64,000 nt of DNA. It comes from SR-FBR-E99 sp963732365 (GTDB lineage: Bacteria > Bacteroidota > Bacteroidia > Bacteroidales > VadinHA17). The DNA lies in assembly GCA_963732365.1 (NCBI GenBank), contig CAVSZC010000005.1:744001-808000 (forward strand), read 5' to 3'. Below, piece by piece: positions 54,128 through 62,660 of this stretch; position 1 is the first letter of the stretch, and each line of letters starts with the position of its first letter. The notes beneath the pieces were generated by a model. The model worked only from the letters and a program-made list of their open reading frames with translations. It ran no database searches and had not been told where the DNA came from. A program made the translations under genes and the position numbers.

Positions 54128-54671
54128 AGCAGGTGACGATGTGATCATTGACAATGCCTGCTGCCTGCATGAAGGCATAGACTATGGTCGAACCAACGAA
54201 GGTAAATCCCCTTTTTTTCAGGTCCTTGCTAATGGTGTCTGAGAGTGGTGTGCGTGACGGCAGTTCGCTTAGACTCCTCCAGTGGTTGATGATCGGTTTT
54301 CCATTCGTAAACCGCCATATATAGTTGTCAAAGCTGCCGAATTCCTGTTGAATCCTGAGGAATGCCCTGGCATTGGTTACGGCTGACCGTATCTTCAGCC
54401 TGTTACGTATTATGCCTGTGTCATTGAGAAGCTCGCTGATCTTAGCTTCATCAAACGATGACACCCTGACAGGGTCAAATCCTTCAAATGCTCTCCTGTA
54501 TCCTTCCCTTCTGTGAAGAATGGTCTTCCAGCTGAGCCCTGCCTGAGCGCCGTCAAGGACGATGTGTTCGAACCACCTGATATCATCATGGACAGGGATA
54601 CCCCATTCATTATCATGATATCCGATCATGAGTGCATCACCTGAGGGCCACTCGCAACTCTTTTCAGCCAT
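54102..54671 (-). CDS. tag: DNA-3-methyladenine glycosylase I
   Basis: A 189-residue base-excision repair enzyme that removes 3-methyladenine from DNA. The start has CEWPSGDALMIGYHDNEWG (zinc cysteine and histidine), then HIVLDGAQAGLSWKTILHRREGYRRAF (the helix-hairpin-helix region with the WxxIL... of Tag), and the C-terminus has AAGIVNDHIVTC (histidine and cysteine of the zinc snap). All landmarks are present. It runs convergently with the sulfatase maturase, overlapping its last 26 bases. Confidence 0.95.
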   Translation of the reverse strand: MAEKSCEWPSGDALMIGYHDNEWGIPVHDDIRWFEHIVLDGAQAGLSWKTILHRREGYRRAFEGFDPVRVSSFDEAKISELLNDTGIIRNRLKIRSAVTNARAFLRIQQEFGSFDNYIWRFTNGKPIINHWRSLSELPSRTPLSDTISKDLKKRGFTFVGSTIVYAFMQAAGIVNDHIVTCFRHPSHSC

Positions 54672-54673
54672 AG

Positions 54674-57316
54674 CTATCTGAGACCAAACCTGTATGATAA
54701 TTTGATGAGAAAGACGTTGTATGGTCTTCTGGCGGTAAGCAGTTCATGGACCTGGTCACTCATGTCGAAATACCCGTCACCGGTATAGTAATCGCGTGTC
54801 TGTGACCAAACAAGGTAGGCAGTTGAGCCGGGAAGGAATTCCCAGCGAATCACCAGGTTACTCAGAAATTCGCTAACGGTGAAGTCGGGTTTTTCAAAAC
54901 TGTAGTCAAAAGAGCCGTCGATGTCTTCATCAACCTGATAGCTGCCGTTCTCTTCATCAAATATTATCTCATTGTCATTGTATGTATGAAACCTGTCAGT
55001 GAAAGCGGCAGCATTGGGGTCAGTAATGTATTTGAAATCAGTATATGATCCTGATCCGAAGAAGGGCTGGCCCCAGTACTGGATTGTAAGGTCGGGAGTG
55101 ATGCTGTAATCAATCCTGAAAGATATACTCAGTATTTCCTGATCTATTGATCCGAAAATATATCGAGGATCATCAGAGTCTCCGTCATTGTCTGTGGTTT
55201 CAACATATTGCATTATATTCCGCGTCTTGCTCCATTCCGGTTCGGCACTCAGGGTAAGTGTATTGAAGGGCCTGTAGCTAAGTTCAACTCCCAGCTCGTA
55301 TTCTTCATAGTAGTTTTCAAATCCCCAACCATAGCGAAGATCGAGCTCCGCCACGAGTTTTTTTCGTTCACTTGTACTTACGCCTCCATAAAACCTGGCT
55401 GTTCCGGGCATCAGCATTGAAGGTCCTCCGCGGAGAAGGAGATTGTCTCTTTCACGGCTGTTTACTCCTCCTCCGAAGTATGTATTCCACAGATTCTTGT
55501 ACCCTGCCTGCCAGGAGAATTCATCGCCAACCATCAGAGTGTTTCCACCGAAATCAGCTACGTGGATAACATTGGTACCGAATGACATGCGGTTAAAAAT
55601 ACTGAAGGGTTTATTTATGCTGTAGTTTATGACACCGACGCCAAGGAACTGGTCGGCGACTCTCATATATCCAAGGTCATTGAGTTCAAAACCCGGTGAT
55701 TTCCAGGCTGCAAGGTAGATAAGCTGCAGATTGCCCCCGATCTTACCGGCCATGAGGTTACCGCCGTAACCGCTAAGTGAGGTTCGTGACGGATCATATT
55801 CCACGTAATCAGCATCGGGTCTGACAAAGTTATGAACCGGTGAACGCTGTGTTCTGGCAATGTCATCCTCGTTTCCGGTGATATTACTGAATGCCGTACG
55901 AAGCTGGAAAATATAATTCATATCCTTGAAGTACTGGGTAAAATCAAGCCCCGCAGCTGTGGCCGACTTATGGAAGTAATCTGCTGTTTCCTCATCGAGT
56001 GACCTGATTGTGCTGGTCATCATACCCCCGATAATTGTCTTCCCTCCCTTGAAATCCTGCTGTATCCTGCCCACAGCATAGTTGGCAAAGGGTTCAGCCT
56101 TGACATATGATGTTTCGCCGGTTTCCTCATTGTAAATCTTTGTGTTGACCTCTGCTGTGACGGCATCAATTGCCCCTACGGAAAGGCCGGAGCCGGATTT
56201 GCCGGTCAGCTTTGCAGCTCCGATGATTGGGATGAATGCAGGAGTATAGGCATATTCAGACTCATCGGGGCTGGCAGGGTGCCTGGGGCTGCGACCGATT
56301 CTCCTGGAGTAGAAGAGATTATCATTTCCCACATCCCCGTCGCCGATACCCAGTCCGAAACTTGTGATATTTTTTCCTTCAATAAAGAATGGTCTCTTCT
56401 CCCGGAAGTAAGACTCAAAGGCCGTAAGATTCACTTCCGAAGGGTCAGCCTCAACCTGACCGAAATCAGGATTAATGGTAAGGCTCATGATCATATTGTT
56501 TGTGATGCCTATTTTGGCATCGAGGCCGGCATTGACCTTGAAATCAGATCCGTCGAGCCATGGATTGCCTTCTTCGGCCTCATAGGTTTCAAGTTTTGCC
56601 ACTCCGTAGGGTGTGAGGTCAAAGAGAGTACGCGGTTTTATATTACTGAGGCCATTGAGAAGCCCGGCATTATGCACTACGCCTGACGCATTTCTGGCAA
56701 TCGGCTGCCAGAGATCGGTCTCATCATGCCGGTATATTTCTCTTATTACTTCAAGCCCCCATGTCTGGGTCTCACTTGCCGAGAAACGCAGCTGGGTAAG
56801 CGGTATCCGCATCTCGGCGGCCCATCCCCAGTCATAAATGGCTGTTTTGACATACCATATCGGGTCAAAGGTCTCGTCCTCATTCATTCCGTCATCGGTC
56901 CAGATGAGATCACCCTTGACGCCGGCGGCACTGACGCCGAATCCAAATGCGGTCCGCTGGTCAAAATATGAATCGAGGGCAACCAATACTAAATCACCGT
57001 CGGTGTCATCACGGCGGGTCATCCTTGTGACGATGCTGTCAGGCGCAGTATCATATGCCTTTATTGCTATATAGACATCAGAGTCGTCATAAAGTATTTT
57101 GAATTCAGTTTTCTGACTTACCGGAGCTCCTTCTGCGGGTTCAAACTGGAAGAAGTCTCCGCCCCACTCACCCATAGTCCATGCTTCATCGTCAAGCACG
57201 CCATTGATGGCCGGGGGAGTGTTTATCCGGACAGTGGTATAGCTCCTTTTTTCATATTCCTGTCCGCTCAGAGAGAGGGAAATCAGTAACAACAATACAG
57301 AAATATAGCTCTTCAT
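54674..57316 (-). CDS. DUF5916 protein with N-terminal CBM9-like domain (copy 1)
   Basis: An 880-residue secreted protein (signal MKSYISVLLLLISLSLSGQ). Residues about 25-220 resemble the CBM9-like sugar-binding fold (PPAINGVLDDEAWTMGEW; VYIAIKAYDTAPDSI; WTDDGMNEDETFDPIW). The rest is the DUF5916 domain with long beta-rich stretches and a final barrel-like segment (FLIKLSYRFGLR). DUF5916 proteins are probably outer-membrane barrels carrying a sugar-binding head; no activity is known. It is followed directly by tag. The upstream paralogue (57457-60093) shares the same order and many motifs (FFQFEPAEG/FIQFDPVNG; FGQVEADPSEVNLTA). Confidence 0.8.
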   Translation of the reverse strand: MKSYISVLLLLISLSLSGQEYEKRSYTTVRINTPPAINGVLDDEAWTMGEWGGDFFQFEPAEGAPVSQKTEFKILYDDSDVYIAIKAYDTAPDSIVTRMTRRDDTDGDLVLVALDSYFDQRTAFGFGVSAAGVKGDLIWTDDGMNEDETFDPIWYVKTAIYDWGWAAEMRIPLTQLRFSASETQTWGLEVIREIYRHDETDLWQPIARNASGVVHNAGLLNGLSNIKPRTLFDLTPYGVAKLETYEAEEGNPWLDGSDFKVNAGLDAKIGITNNMIMSLTINPDFGQVEADPSEVNLTAFESYFREKRPFFIEGKNITSFGLGIGDGDVGNDNLFYSRRIGRSPRHPASPDESEYAYTPAFIPIIGAAKLTGKSGSGLSVGAIDAVTAEVNTKIYNEETGETSYVKAEPFANYAVGRIQQDFKGGKTIIGGMMTSTIRSLDEETADYFHKSATAAGLDFTQYFKDMNYIFQLRTAFSNITGNEDDIARTQRSPVHNFVRPDADYVEYDPSRTSLSGYGGNLMAGKIGGNLQLIYLAAWKSPGFELNDLGYMRVADQFLGVGVINYSINKPFSIFNRMSFGTNVIHVADFGGNTLMVGDEFSWQAGYKNLWNTYFGGGVNSRERDNLLLRGGPSMLMPGTARFYGGVSTSERKKLVAELDLRYGWGFENYYEEYELGVELSYRPFNTLTLSAEPEWSKTRNIMQYVETTDNDGDSDDPRYIFGSIDQEILSISFRIDYSITPDLTIQYWGQPFFGSGSYTDFKYITDPNAAAFTDRFHTYNDNEIIFDEENGSYQVDEDIDGSFDYSFEKPDFTVSEFLSNLVIRWEFLPGSTAYLVWSQTRDYYTGDGYFDMSDQVHELLTARRPYNVFLIKLSYRFGLR

Positions 57317-57456
57317 CTCAGTCAGGTTTCGAGGGTGGTAGTTTTATGGCAGCACAAATTTATGCAAATAATTTTCACTGATAGATACCGTAAGTATCAG
57401 ATAAAATGTGCGGGTAAAAAATCTTCCCGCTCGTCCTGACCTCTGCATTCTGGCCT

Positions 57457-60093
57457 CTACCGCAGTCCGAACCTGTAGGTGAACTTCACCAGGAAAGTGT
57501 CATACGGTTTGTTGGTCGAGAAGAGATTTGACAGGTTCTGGTTCATTGAGAACTCTCCGGTATTGTCAAAATAGCCCCTGTTCTGTGACCATACCACATA
57601 AATAATCGAACCCGGGCGATACTCCCAGCGCACCACCAGGTTAGAAAGAAATTCATCAAAGTTACCGTCAGGGTTACCAAAGCTATAGTCACTTGTGCCG
57701 TCTGTGTTTTCATCGATGTAATAGCGGTTCTCATCCTGGTTGTAACTGATCTCGTTCTCTGTGTAAGTATGAAAACGGTCTGTGAAGGCATCGGCCTTCG
57801 GATCTGTTACCATCTTGTATTCGCTGTAATCCATTGCTGCCATGAAGGGCTGTCCCCAGTACTGTATTGTGAGGTCAGGTGTGATATTGTAGTTTAATCT
57901 CAATGACATGCGGAGTATCTGCTGGTTGATGGTGGCCAGGATATAACGGTCTTCATCACCGTATGTTTTCCTGGTTACATACTGAAGCATATTGTACCGG
58001 TCGGATATTGAAGGTGAGACACTTATATAAAATGACTGTCCCGGTTTTGCTGTCAGTTCCATCCCGGCATTAATTGACCGGGATGAGCTTTCGGCCCCCT
58101 GGTTTATGTTTCCGAAGAAATCTGCCGAGAGCTTTCTTGACGAGTTGCTTCCTACGTTCACGAAGAAGTTGGTGTTTGATGGCATGTACATTGCCGGCCC
58201 TCCTCGCAGCTTGGTATTGTCAGTTGACTCGGCATTGTAATTGCCTCCTAAGTTAAGGGTCCAGAGGTTCTTAAATTGTGTGAAGAAGCTCAGGTTTCCC
58301 CCGATGTTGAGGAAGGTGCCGCCCCAGTCCCAGAAGTTCCACTGGTTGCCGTTGAATCTGATCCTTCGGAAGATACTGAAGGGCTTGTCAATCGTATATG
58401 CTGACCAGAAAATTGCATTCAGTTCGTCTGCACTCTGCATAAATCCCAGGTCATTGATATCAAAGCCCGGAGATTTCCATAGCCCGAAGGCTGCAAAATT
58501 CCAGTGTCCGCCTACTTTCCCGAACTGGATATTACCTCCGTGTCCGTTAAGTGATGTCCTTGTCGGATCAACTTCAACATAGTCAGCGTCAGGCCTCTGG
58601 AAATAATGTGCTGATGAATACTGGAGGGCTTCTATTGCCTCCGTGCTGCCAGTAAGGTTACTGACAGCAGCGGAGGTGGAGAGCATCCACTCGCGTTCTT
58701 TTCCGAAATAGCGGGTGAAGTCTATTCCGGCAGTGTTGGCGTTTGTAACCAGGCTGTTGATCCCGGTGCCGTCAAGGAAGCGGTGAGTGTTGGTATAGGC
58801 ACCTCCTATGATGGTTCTGCCACCTCCGAAGTCTTTCATGACCCTGGTGACGAGATAGTTTGTCAGCGGCTCGACCGTCTGGAAGCTTCTCTCGCCCAGC
58901 GAGTCTATCTCTGCCTTTACCTCCGCTGTCACGGCCTCGAGGATGCCGACAGATAGTCCGTCAGACGTCTTCCCGGTTACTTTTGCAGCGCTGATGATAG
59001 GTGTATTGCGTGGCGACGAAGCATATTCATTATCCTCAGTCTCAGCATAGAGATGAGGACTGCGGCCTATTCTTCTGGAATAAAACAGGTTATCATTGCC
59101 GATATCGCCGTCACCGATGCCTACCTTAAAGCTTGTGATGCTTTTGCCTTCAATAAAGAAAGGCCTCTTCTCTTCGAAGAAGGTCTCATAGGCTGTGAGG
59201 TTTACCTCAGAGGGGTCGGCCTCCACCTGGCCGAAGTCAGGGTTGACTGTGAGGTCAAGGGTCATGTTGTTCGTTATTCCGATCTTTGCATCAAGGCCGG
59301 CATTTGCCTTAAAGTCGGAGCCGGCGGCAAACGGATTACCATCCTCTTCCTCATAACTTTCGTAGCTGCCCACCGCGAAGGGGGTAATGTCAGCCTGTTT
59401 GCGTGGCCTGATGCCCTGCAGGCCGCTTATCTCCCCGAAGTTATGAACCATCCCTGATGCGTTGCGGTCGAGGAATTGCCATGTTGTCACTTCCTGGTTC
59501 CGGTGCTGTTGTCTGAGCAGCTCCATCCCCCATACTCCGCCGTCTGATATCCTGAATCTCAGCTGGCTGAGGGGTATCTTCAGCTCGGCGGCCCATCCCC
59601 AGTCATAAACTTCGGCTTTGGTGAACCAGATGGGGTCCCAGGTATCATCTTCATTCTGTCCGTCATTTGACCAGATAAAGTCGTTCTTCACCCCTGCGGC
59701 ATTGACAATAAAAGTAAATCCTGTACGCAGATCATGATAACTGTCGAATGATATACCGACAAAGTCTCCGTCAGCGTTATCACGTCGTGAGATGCGTCTG
59801 CTGATGCTGTCAGGGGCGGTGTCCCATGCTTTTATGGCAACATAGATATTGTCCTCGTCAAAGAGAACCTTGAATTCTGTTTTTTGTGATGCTGGTCCTC
59901 CGTTGACCGGATCAAACTGGATAAAGTCCCCTTCCCATGGCAGAATCTGCCAGCTCTCGTCATCAATCACCCCGTCAATCAGCGGGGCATTTGAGGTGAA
60001 TGTCGCTCTGTAGTTTTTTTTCTCTCCGGGGGTCTGCGCACTTGCCAGAGTGCATAGAAATGCCACAATGGCAATGAATGATATTCTATTCAT
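57457..60093 (-). CDS. DUF5916 protein with N-terminal CBM9-like domain (copy 2)
   Basis: An 878-residue paralogue of the downstream gene: signal MNRISFIAIVAFLCTLASAQ, CBM9-like head (NAPLIDGVIDDESWQILPWEG; NIYVAIKAWDTAPDSI), the shared core FGQVEADPSEVNLTA, FFIEGKSITSFKVGIGDGDIGNDNLFYSRRIGRSP (in part) and the same closing LVKFTYRFGLR. Similar length, order and motifs over the whole chain point to a tandem duplication followed by divergence. The 140 bases between them hold no gene. Both copies are probably in the outer membrane. Confidence 0.8.
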   Translation of the reverse strand: MNRISFIAIVAFLCTLASAQTPGEKKNYRATFTSNAPLIDGVIDDESWQILPWEGDFIQFDPVNGGPASQKTEFKVLFDEDNIYVAIKAWDTAPDSISRRISRRDNADGDFVGISFDSYHDLRTGFTFIVNAAGVKNDFIWSNDGQNEDDTWDPIWFTKAEVYDWGWAAELKIPLSQLRFRISDGGVWGMELLRQQHRNQEVTTWQFLDRNASGMVHNFGEISGLQGIRPRKQADITPFAVGSYESYEEEDGNPFAAGSDFKANAGLDAKIGITNNMTLDLTVNPDFGQVEADPSEVNLTAYETFFEEKRPFFIEGKSITSFKVGIGDGDIGNDNLFYSRRIGRSPHLYAETEDNEYASSPRNTPIISAAKVTGKTSDGLSVGILEAVTAEVKAEIDSLGERSFQTVEPLTNYLVTRVMKDFGGGRTIIGGAYTNTHRFLDGTGINSLVTNANTAGIDFTRYFGKEREWMLSTSAAVSNLTGSTEAIEALQYSSAHYFQRPDADYVEVDPTRTSLNGHGGNIQFGKVGGHWNFAAFGLWKSPGFDINDLGFMQSADELNAIFWSAYTIDKPFSIFRRIRFNGNQWNFWDWGGTFLNIGGNLSFFTQFKNLWTLNLGGNYNAESTDNTKLRGGPAMYMPSNTNFFVNVGSNSSRKLSADFFGNINQGAESSSRSINAGMELTAKPGQSFYISVSPSISDRYNMLQYVTRKTYGDEDRYILATINQQILRMSLRLNYNITPDLTIQYWGQPFMAAMDYSEYKMVTDPKADAFTDRFHTYTENEISYNQDENRYYIDENTDGTSDYSFGNPDGNFDEFLSNLVVRWEYRPGSIIYVVWSQNRGYFDNTGEFSMNQNLSNLFSTNKPYDTFLVKFTYRFGLR

Positions 60094-60222
60094 GGCGGTA
60101 AGGGTAAAGGTCCAAAATGCAAATCCTGAATAAAGACCGGCAAAGGGGAGTGTATGCTGCTCAGAGGAAAGTATTTAGAGTTATTCTAAATAAGGTAACG
60201 GGATGTAGCCGGGGGCATTGGG

Positions 60223-60240
60223 CGAAGGAGCCCTCCTTCG
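60223..60240. repeat. Perfect 8-bp hairpin
   Basis: CGAAGGAG-CC-CTCCTTCG in the gap between DUF5916 copy 2 and the YbaK-like gene. It adjoins the tandem repeat at 60250-60321 and the purine-rich stretch up to 60360. Confidence 0.6.
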
Positions 60241-60249
60241 CCGCACTTC

Positions 60250-60321
60250 GACCCCTTCGACCCCTTCGACAGGCTCAGGGACCAGCTCAGGGACTAGCTC
60301 AGGGACCAGCTCAGGGACCAG
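60250..60321. repeat. Tandem repeat: 9-base and 12-base units
   Basis: Two units of about GACCCCTTC (60250-60267) are followed by four 12-base units of CTCAGGGACCAG (60274-60321; one with a T for C). The junction reads TTCGACAGGCTCAGGGACC, a well-known intergenic repeat in bacteria. An inverted copy is at 62449-62491. No spacer structure is seen, so this is not CRISPR. Confidence 0.75.
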
Positions 60322-60361
60322 CTATGGAGGGCGAAGCGAGAGGGCGAGGGGGCGAAGTTGT

Positions 60362-60847
60362 TCAGATGAATTCGTAGGTGTTGCCGGTGTGGGCGAGAAA
60401 TCTGAACAGACCCTCGCGGGGGATGATGAGCGAGGAAGTGTTGGTGTTGGGATGGAAAGAGAGACGCTCATGCTCCATCAGTGAGCTGTCAATGAATAGA
60501 TGGACATGGTGTGTATGATCATTGATGAGTCCGAAGGGAGAGACTGACCCGGGGGTGACTCCGAGGTACTGCATGAGTCTCCTGTCGGAGGCAAACGAGA
60601 GCTTTCCCTGGCGCAGTTTCTGTTCCAGCTCCCTGATATTGAGCTGGGATTCATAATAGAGTATGACGAGATAGTGCCTGTCACCCTTGTGATTACGGAA
60701 GAAGATGTTCTTGCAGTGCCCTGATTTTATGGGGGCCCAGTATTTCATAGCCTCCTCAACGGTGGCTACGGGCGGATGTTCATGATACTCAAAGGGTATC
60801 TGAAGTTCATTAAGCAGAGCATAAAGTTCTGCTGGGCCTCTCATCAC
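60362..60847 (-). CDS. YbaK/ProX-type prolyl-tRNA editing domain protein
   Basis: A 161-residue free-standing editing domain that removes wrongly attached amino acids (often Ala from tRNA-Pro). Landmarks are IPFEYHEHPPVATVEEA, GHCKNIFFRNHKGDRHYLVI (the K-N-x-F pattern), LGVTPGSVSPFGLINDH (the GxxPGsvSPFGL signature) and a C-terminal strand. The ATG overlaps the stop of the upstream siaC-like gene by four bases, so the two are translationally coupled. Which tRNA or amino acid is proofread cannot be told. Confidence 0.88.
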   Translation of the reverse strand: MMRGPAELYALLNELQIPFEYHEHPPVATVEEAMKYWAPIKSGHCKNIFFRNHKGDRHYLVILYYESQLNIRELEQKLRQGKLSFASDRRLMQYLGVTPGSVSPFGLINDHTHHVHLFIDSSLMEHERLSFHPNTNTSSLIIPREGLFRFLAHTGNTYEFI

Positions 60848-61254
60848 TTTTTGCCTTCTTTGGGGATGTAAGTGAACTGCATTTCCAGTAGAATTGCCAG
60901 GTCTTCACCGGCATCCCGCAAATCGGTATCCTCAGCGTCATGATGCCATTCCACTTCAACAGGAACTCCCGTATTTCCAAGTTCTTTCAGCCTGTAGATG
61001 ATATCATAAAGAAATTTGGCGGAAGAAGAATTAAAATACTCGAAGTCGAATTTAAACAGCAAGGGGCTATAGTGTGTGAACGGACTTTTCACCGAGACTT
61101 CAGTCACATATTTATCAATCCACTCTAAAACAGGGTAGTATATGCTACGCACATCCTCAGGAGCAGATCTTCCTGATATAATGAATGTTCTTTCGTCCGG
61201 ATTCAGACAGATCTCAGGCGAACTTGAAGTGCCCTTAAGTAAGTAACTGTTCAT
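60844..61254 (-). CDS. SiaC/DUF1987-family regulatory phosphoprotein
   Basis: A 136-residue protein: PEICLNPDERTFIISGRSAPED near the start, YYPVLEWIDKY, FKFDFEYFNSSSAKFLYDI and VEWHHDAEDTDLRDAGEDL, which together are the DUF1987/SiaC pattern. In Pseudomonas SiaC is phosphorylated by the kinase SiaB, dephosphorylated by the PP2C phosphatase SiaA, and controls a diguanylate cyclase. No siaA, siaB or cyclase gene is near. I start at ATG 61252-61254 (MNSYLLKG); the open frame extends 16 codons further. Confidence 0.85.
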   Translation of the reverse strand: MNSYLLKGTSSSPEICLNPDERTFIISGRSAPEDVRSIYYPVLEWIDKYVTEVSVKSPFTHYSPLLFKFDFEYFNSSSAKFLYDIIYRLKELGNTGVPVEVEWHHDAEDTDLRDAGEDLAILLEMQFTYIPKEGKK

Positions 61255-61316
61255 GATTCCCCTTTTCTGCAAATTTGCAATTTTTTTAATTATTAACAAC
61301 AATTGTTGTCAGAAGG

Positions 61317-61796
61317 TCAGAGCAGTGAGCTGCTGTCATTCTCCGGACGATACCCGGTGTCATCGGCCAGCAGACTATTTTTTGAAGCAGCTACTGCCAG
61401 GGTGTCACACCGCTCATTTTCAGGATTGTTATTATGTCCTTTGATCCAGATCAGAGTCACTTTATGGCGTCTGTAGACATCCAGAAAGCGGATCCAGAGG
61501 TCCGGGTTTTTTTTCTTTGCGAAGTGTTTTTTTTCCCAGCCGAACAGCCATCCTTTGTTGACCGCATTGACAAGGTACTGTGAGTCGGTATGCAGTTTCA
61601 CCGTCGTGCCCGGGTTTTTCAGGGCCTCGAGGCCGGTGATGGCGGCCAGCAGCTCCATCCTGTTATTGGTGGTCAGACGGAATCCTTCTGAGAGCTCCTT
61701 CCTGTGACGACCGGAGATGAGCACCACCCCGTAGCCTCCCGGGCCGGGGTTGCCGCTGCATGCTCCGTCGGTATAGATGATCACCTCATGAGCCAT
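61317..61796 (-). CDS. rnhA: Ribonuclease HI
   Basis: A 159-residue enzyme that cuts the RNA of RNA:DNA hybrids. The catalytic carboxylates are visible: D10 (IIYTDGACSGNPGPGG), E48 (TTNNRMELLAAI), D71 (LHTDSQYLVNAV) and the aspartate of ERCDTLAV. The substrate-handling basic loop is present (NKGWLFGWEKKHFAKKK). Length is normal. Its first 11 bases overlap the end of the marC-like gene, and it precedes the SiaC gene, all on the minus strand. Confidence 0.96.
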   Translation of the reverse strand: MAHEVIIYTDGACSGNPGPGGYGVVLISGRHRKELSEGFRLTTNNRMELLAAITGLEALKNPGTTVKLHTDSQYLVNAVNKGWLFGWEKKHFAKKKNPDLWIRFLDVYRRHKVTLIWIKGHNNNPENERCDTLAVAASKNSLLADDTGYRPENDSSSLL

Positions 61797-62370
61797 GTGG
61801 CAGGTTCAGTCCGGTGTTATTCAAGAAGAGTCTGACAGCTATGGCTATCAGGATGATCCCGAAGAACTTCTTCAGGATATGCAGCCAGGTAGGACCGAGC
61901 CACTTCTCAATGGTTGATGTCATACGCAGAACGACATAGACGATGATCATGTTGAGAAGCAAGGCGATAAGAATATTGACAGTCTGGTATTCAGCTCTTA
62001 ATGAAAGTATGGTGGTAATTGATCCTGCACCGGCTATGAGCGGGAATGCGATCGGGACGATTGTTCCTCCGCCGGGGGAGTCATGTTTGAAGAATTCTGC
62101 TCCGAGAACCATCTCCATTCCGAGAAGGAAAATGATAAAAGAGCCGGCGATGGCGAAAGAGTTGGCGTCGATGCCGAAGAGCCCCAGCAGTTTCTCACCG
62201 AAGATCAGGAAGGCGAGGAAGATACCGAGAGAGACCAGGGTTGCCTTGCCGGCATTGATGTTGCCTGTTTTGGCCTTGATATTCACTATTATAGGGATAG
62301 AGCCCGGTATGTCTATAATTGCAAACAGGACCATGAAGGTGGCTACTATTTCTATGAAGTCAAAGTTCAT
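61786..62370 (-). CDS. MarC-family integral membrane protein
   Basis: A 194-residue protein with six predicted transmembrane helices (FIEIVATFMVLFAIIDIPGSIPI; LVSLGIFLAFLIFGEKLLGLFGI; FAIAGSFIIFLLGMEMVLGA; and others). The sequence after the third helix, GTIVPIAFPLIAGAGSITTILSL, is the diagnostic MarC/UPF0056 motif 'PlA.Pli.GPG.I'. The family's role is unknown (the early link to multiple antibiotic resistance was not confirmed). It starts at ATG 62368-62370, just below a repeat-rich gap. Confidence 0.92.
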   Translation of the reverse strand: MNFDFIEIVATFMVLFAIIDIPGSIPIIVNIKAKTGNINAGKATLVSLGIFLAFLIFGEKLLGLFGIDANSFAIAGSFIIFLLGMEMVLGAEFFKHDSPGGGTIVPIAFPLIAGAGSITTILSLRAEYQTVNILIALLLNMIIVYVVLRMTSTIEKWLGPTWLHILKKFFGIILIAIAVRLFLNNTGLNLPHGS

Positions 62371-62448
62371 TTATGAAAATTTTTGCAAAGGTAGTAAAAG
62401 GCGGGGCAAGCAGCAAGGGGCAGGGGGCAAGCTTTGCCCGCCGAAGCC

Positions 62449-62491
62449 GGTCCCTGAGCTGGTCCCTGAGCCTGTCGAAGGGGTCGAAGGG
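62449..62491. repeat. Inverted copy of the CTCAGGGACCAG/TTCGACAGG repeat
   Basis: Reads GGTCCCTGAGCT-GGTCCCTGAG-CCTGTCGAAGGGGTCGAAGG (shown in parts), the reverse complement of 60250-60321 with two rather than four 12-base units. With that copy it brackets the YbaK-SiaC-RnhA-MarC block. Confidence 0.75.
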
Positions 62492-62529
62492 TGGCGGAGG
62501 CGGGGAGCGAGGGGCAAGGGGTAGGGGGC

Positions 62530-62602
62530 AAGGAGCAAGGAGCAAGGAGCAAGGAGCAGGCAATAGGCAATTAGGCCTGACTGCAGGACTGCAAGACTGC
62601 AG
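62530..62602. repeat. Two short tandem repeats in the gap before the S46 gene
   Basis: Four exact units of AAGGAGC (62530-62557), then after 21 bases three 8-base units close to GACTGCAG (62579-62602). The whole gap 62371-62660 holds only repeats and a terminator; no gene is seen. Confidence 0.7.
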
Positions 62603-62605
62603 GAC

Positions 62606-62634
62606 AAAAAAAGGGCCGCTGCAACAGCGACCCC
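62606..62634 (-). terminator. Rho-independent terminator of the S46 peptidase gene
   Basis: On the minus strand GGGGTCGCTG-TTG-CAGCGGCCC forms a strong stem and seven T follow (complement of 62606-62612), 26 bases after the stop of the peptidase gene. Confidence 0.8.
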
Positions 62635-62660
62635 TTTAAGTATTTCGAAACGGAACTTTA

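Noticed and set aside
60274..60321. Possible CRISPR array
   Set aside because: Units are 12 bases and directly adjacent with no spacers; no cas genes in the window.
60218..60484. 88-residue plus-strand reading frame with a Gly-Ser-Thr repeat
   Set aside because: It arises from the 12-base tandem repeat and then runs antisense to the YbaK-like gene; no start signal or family pattern.
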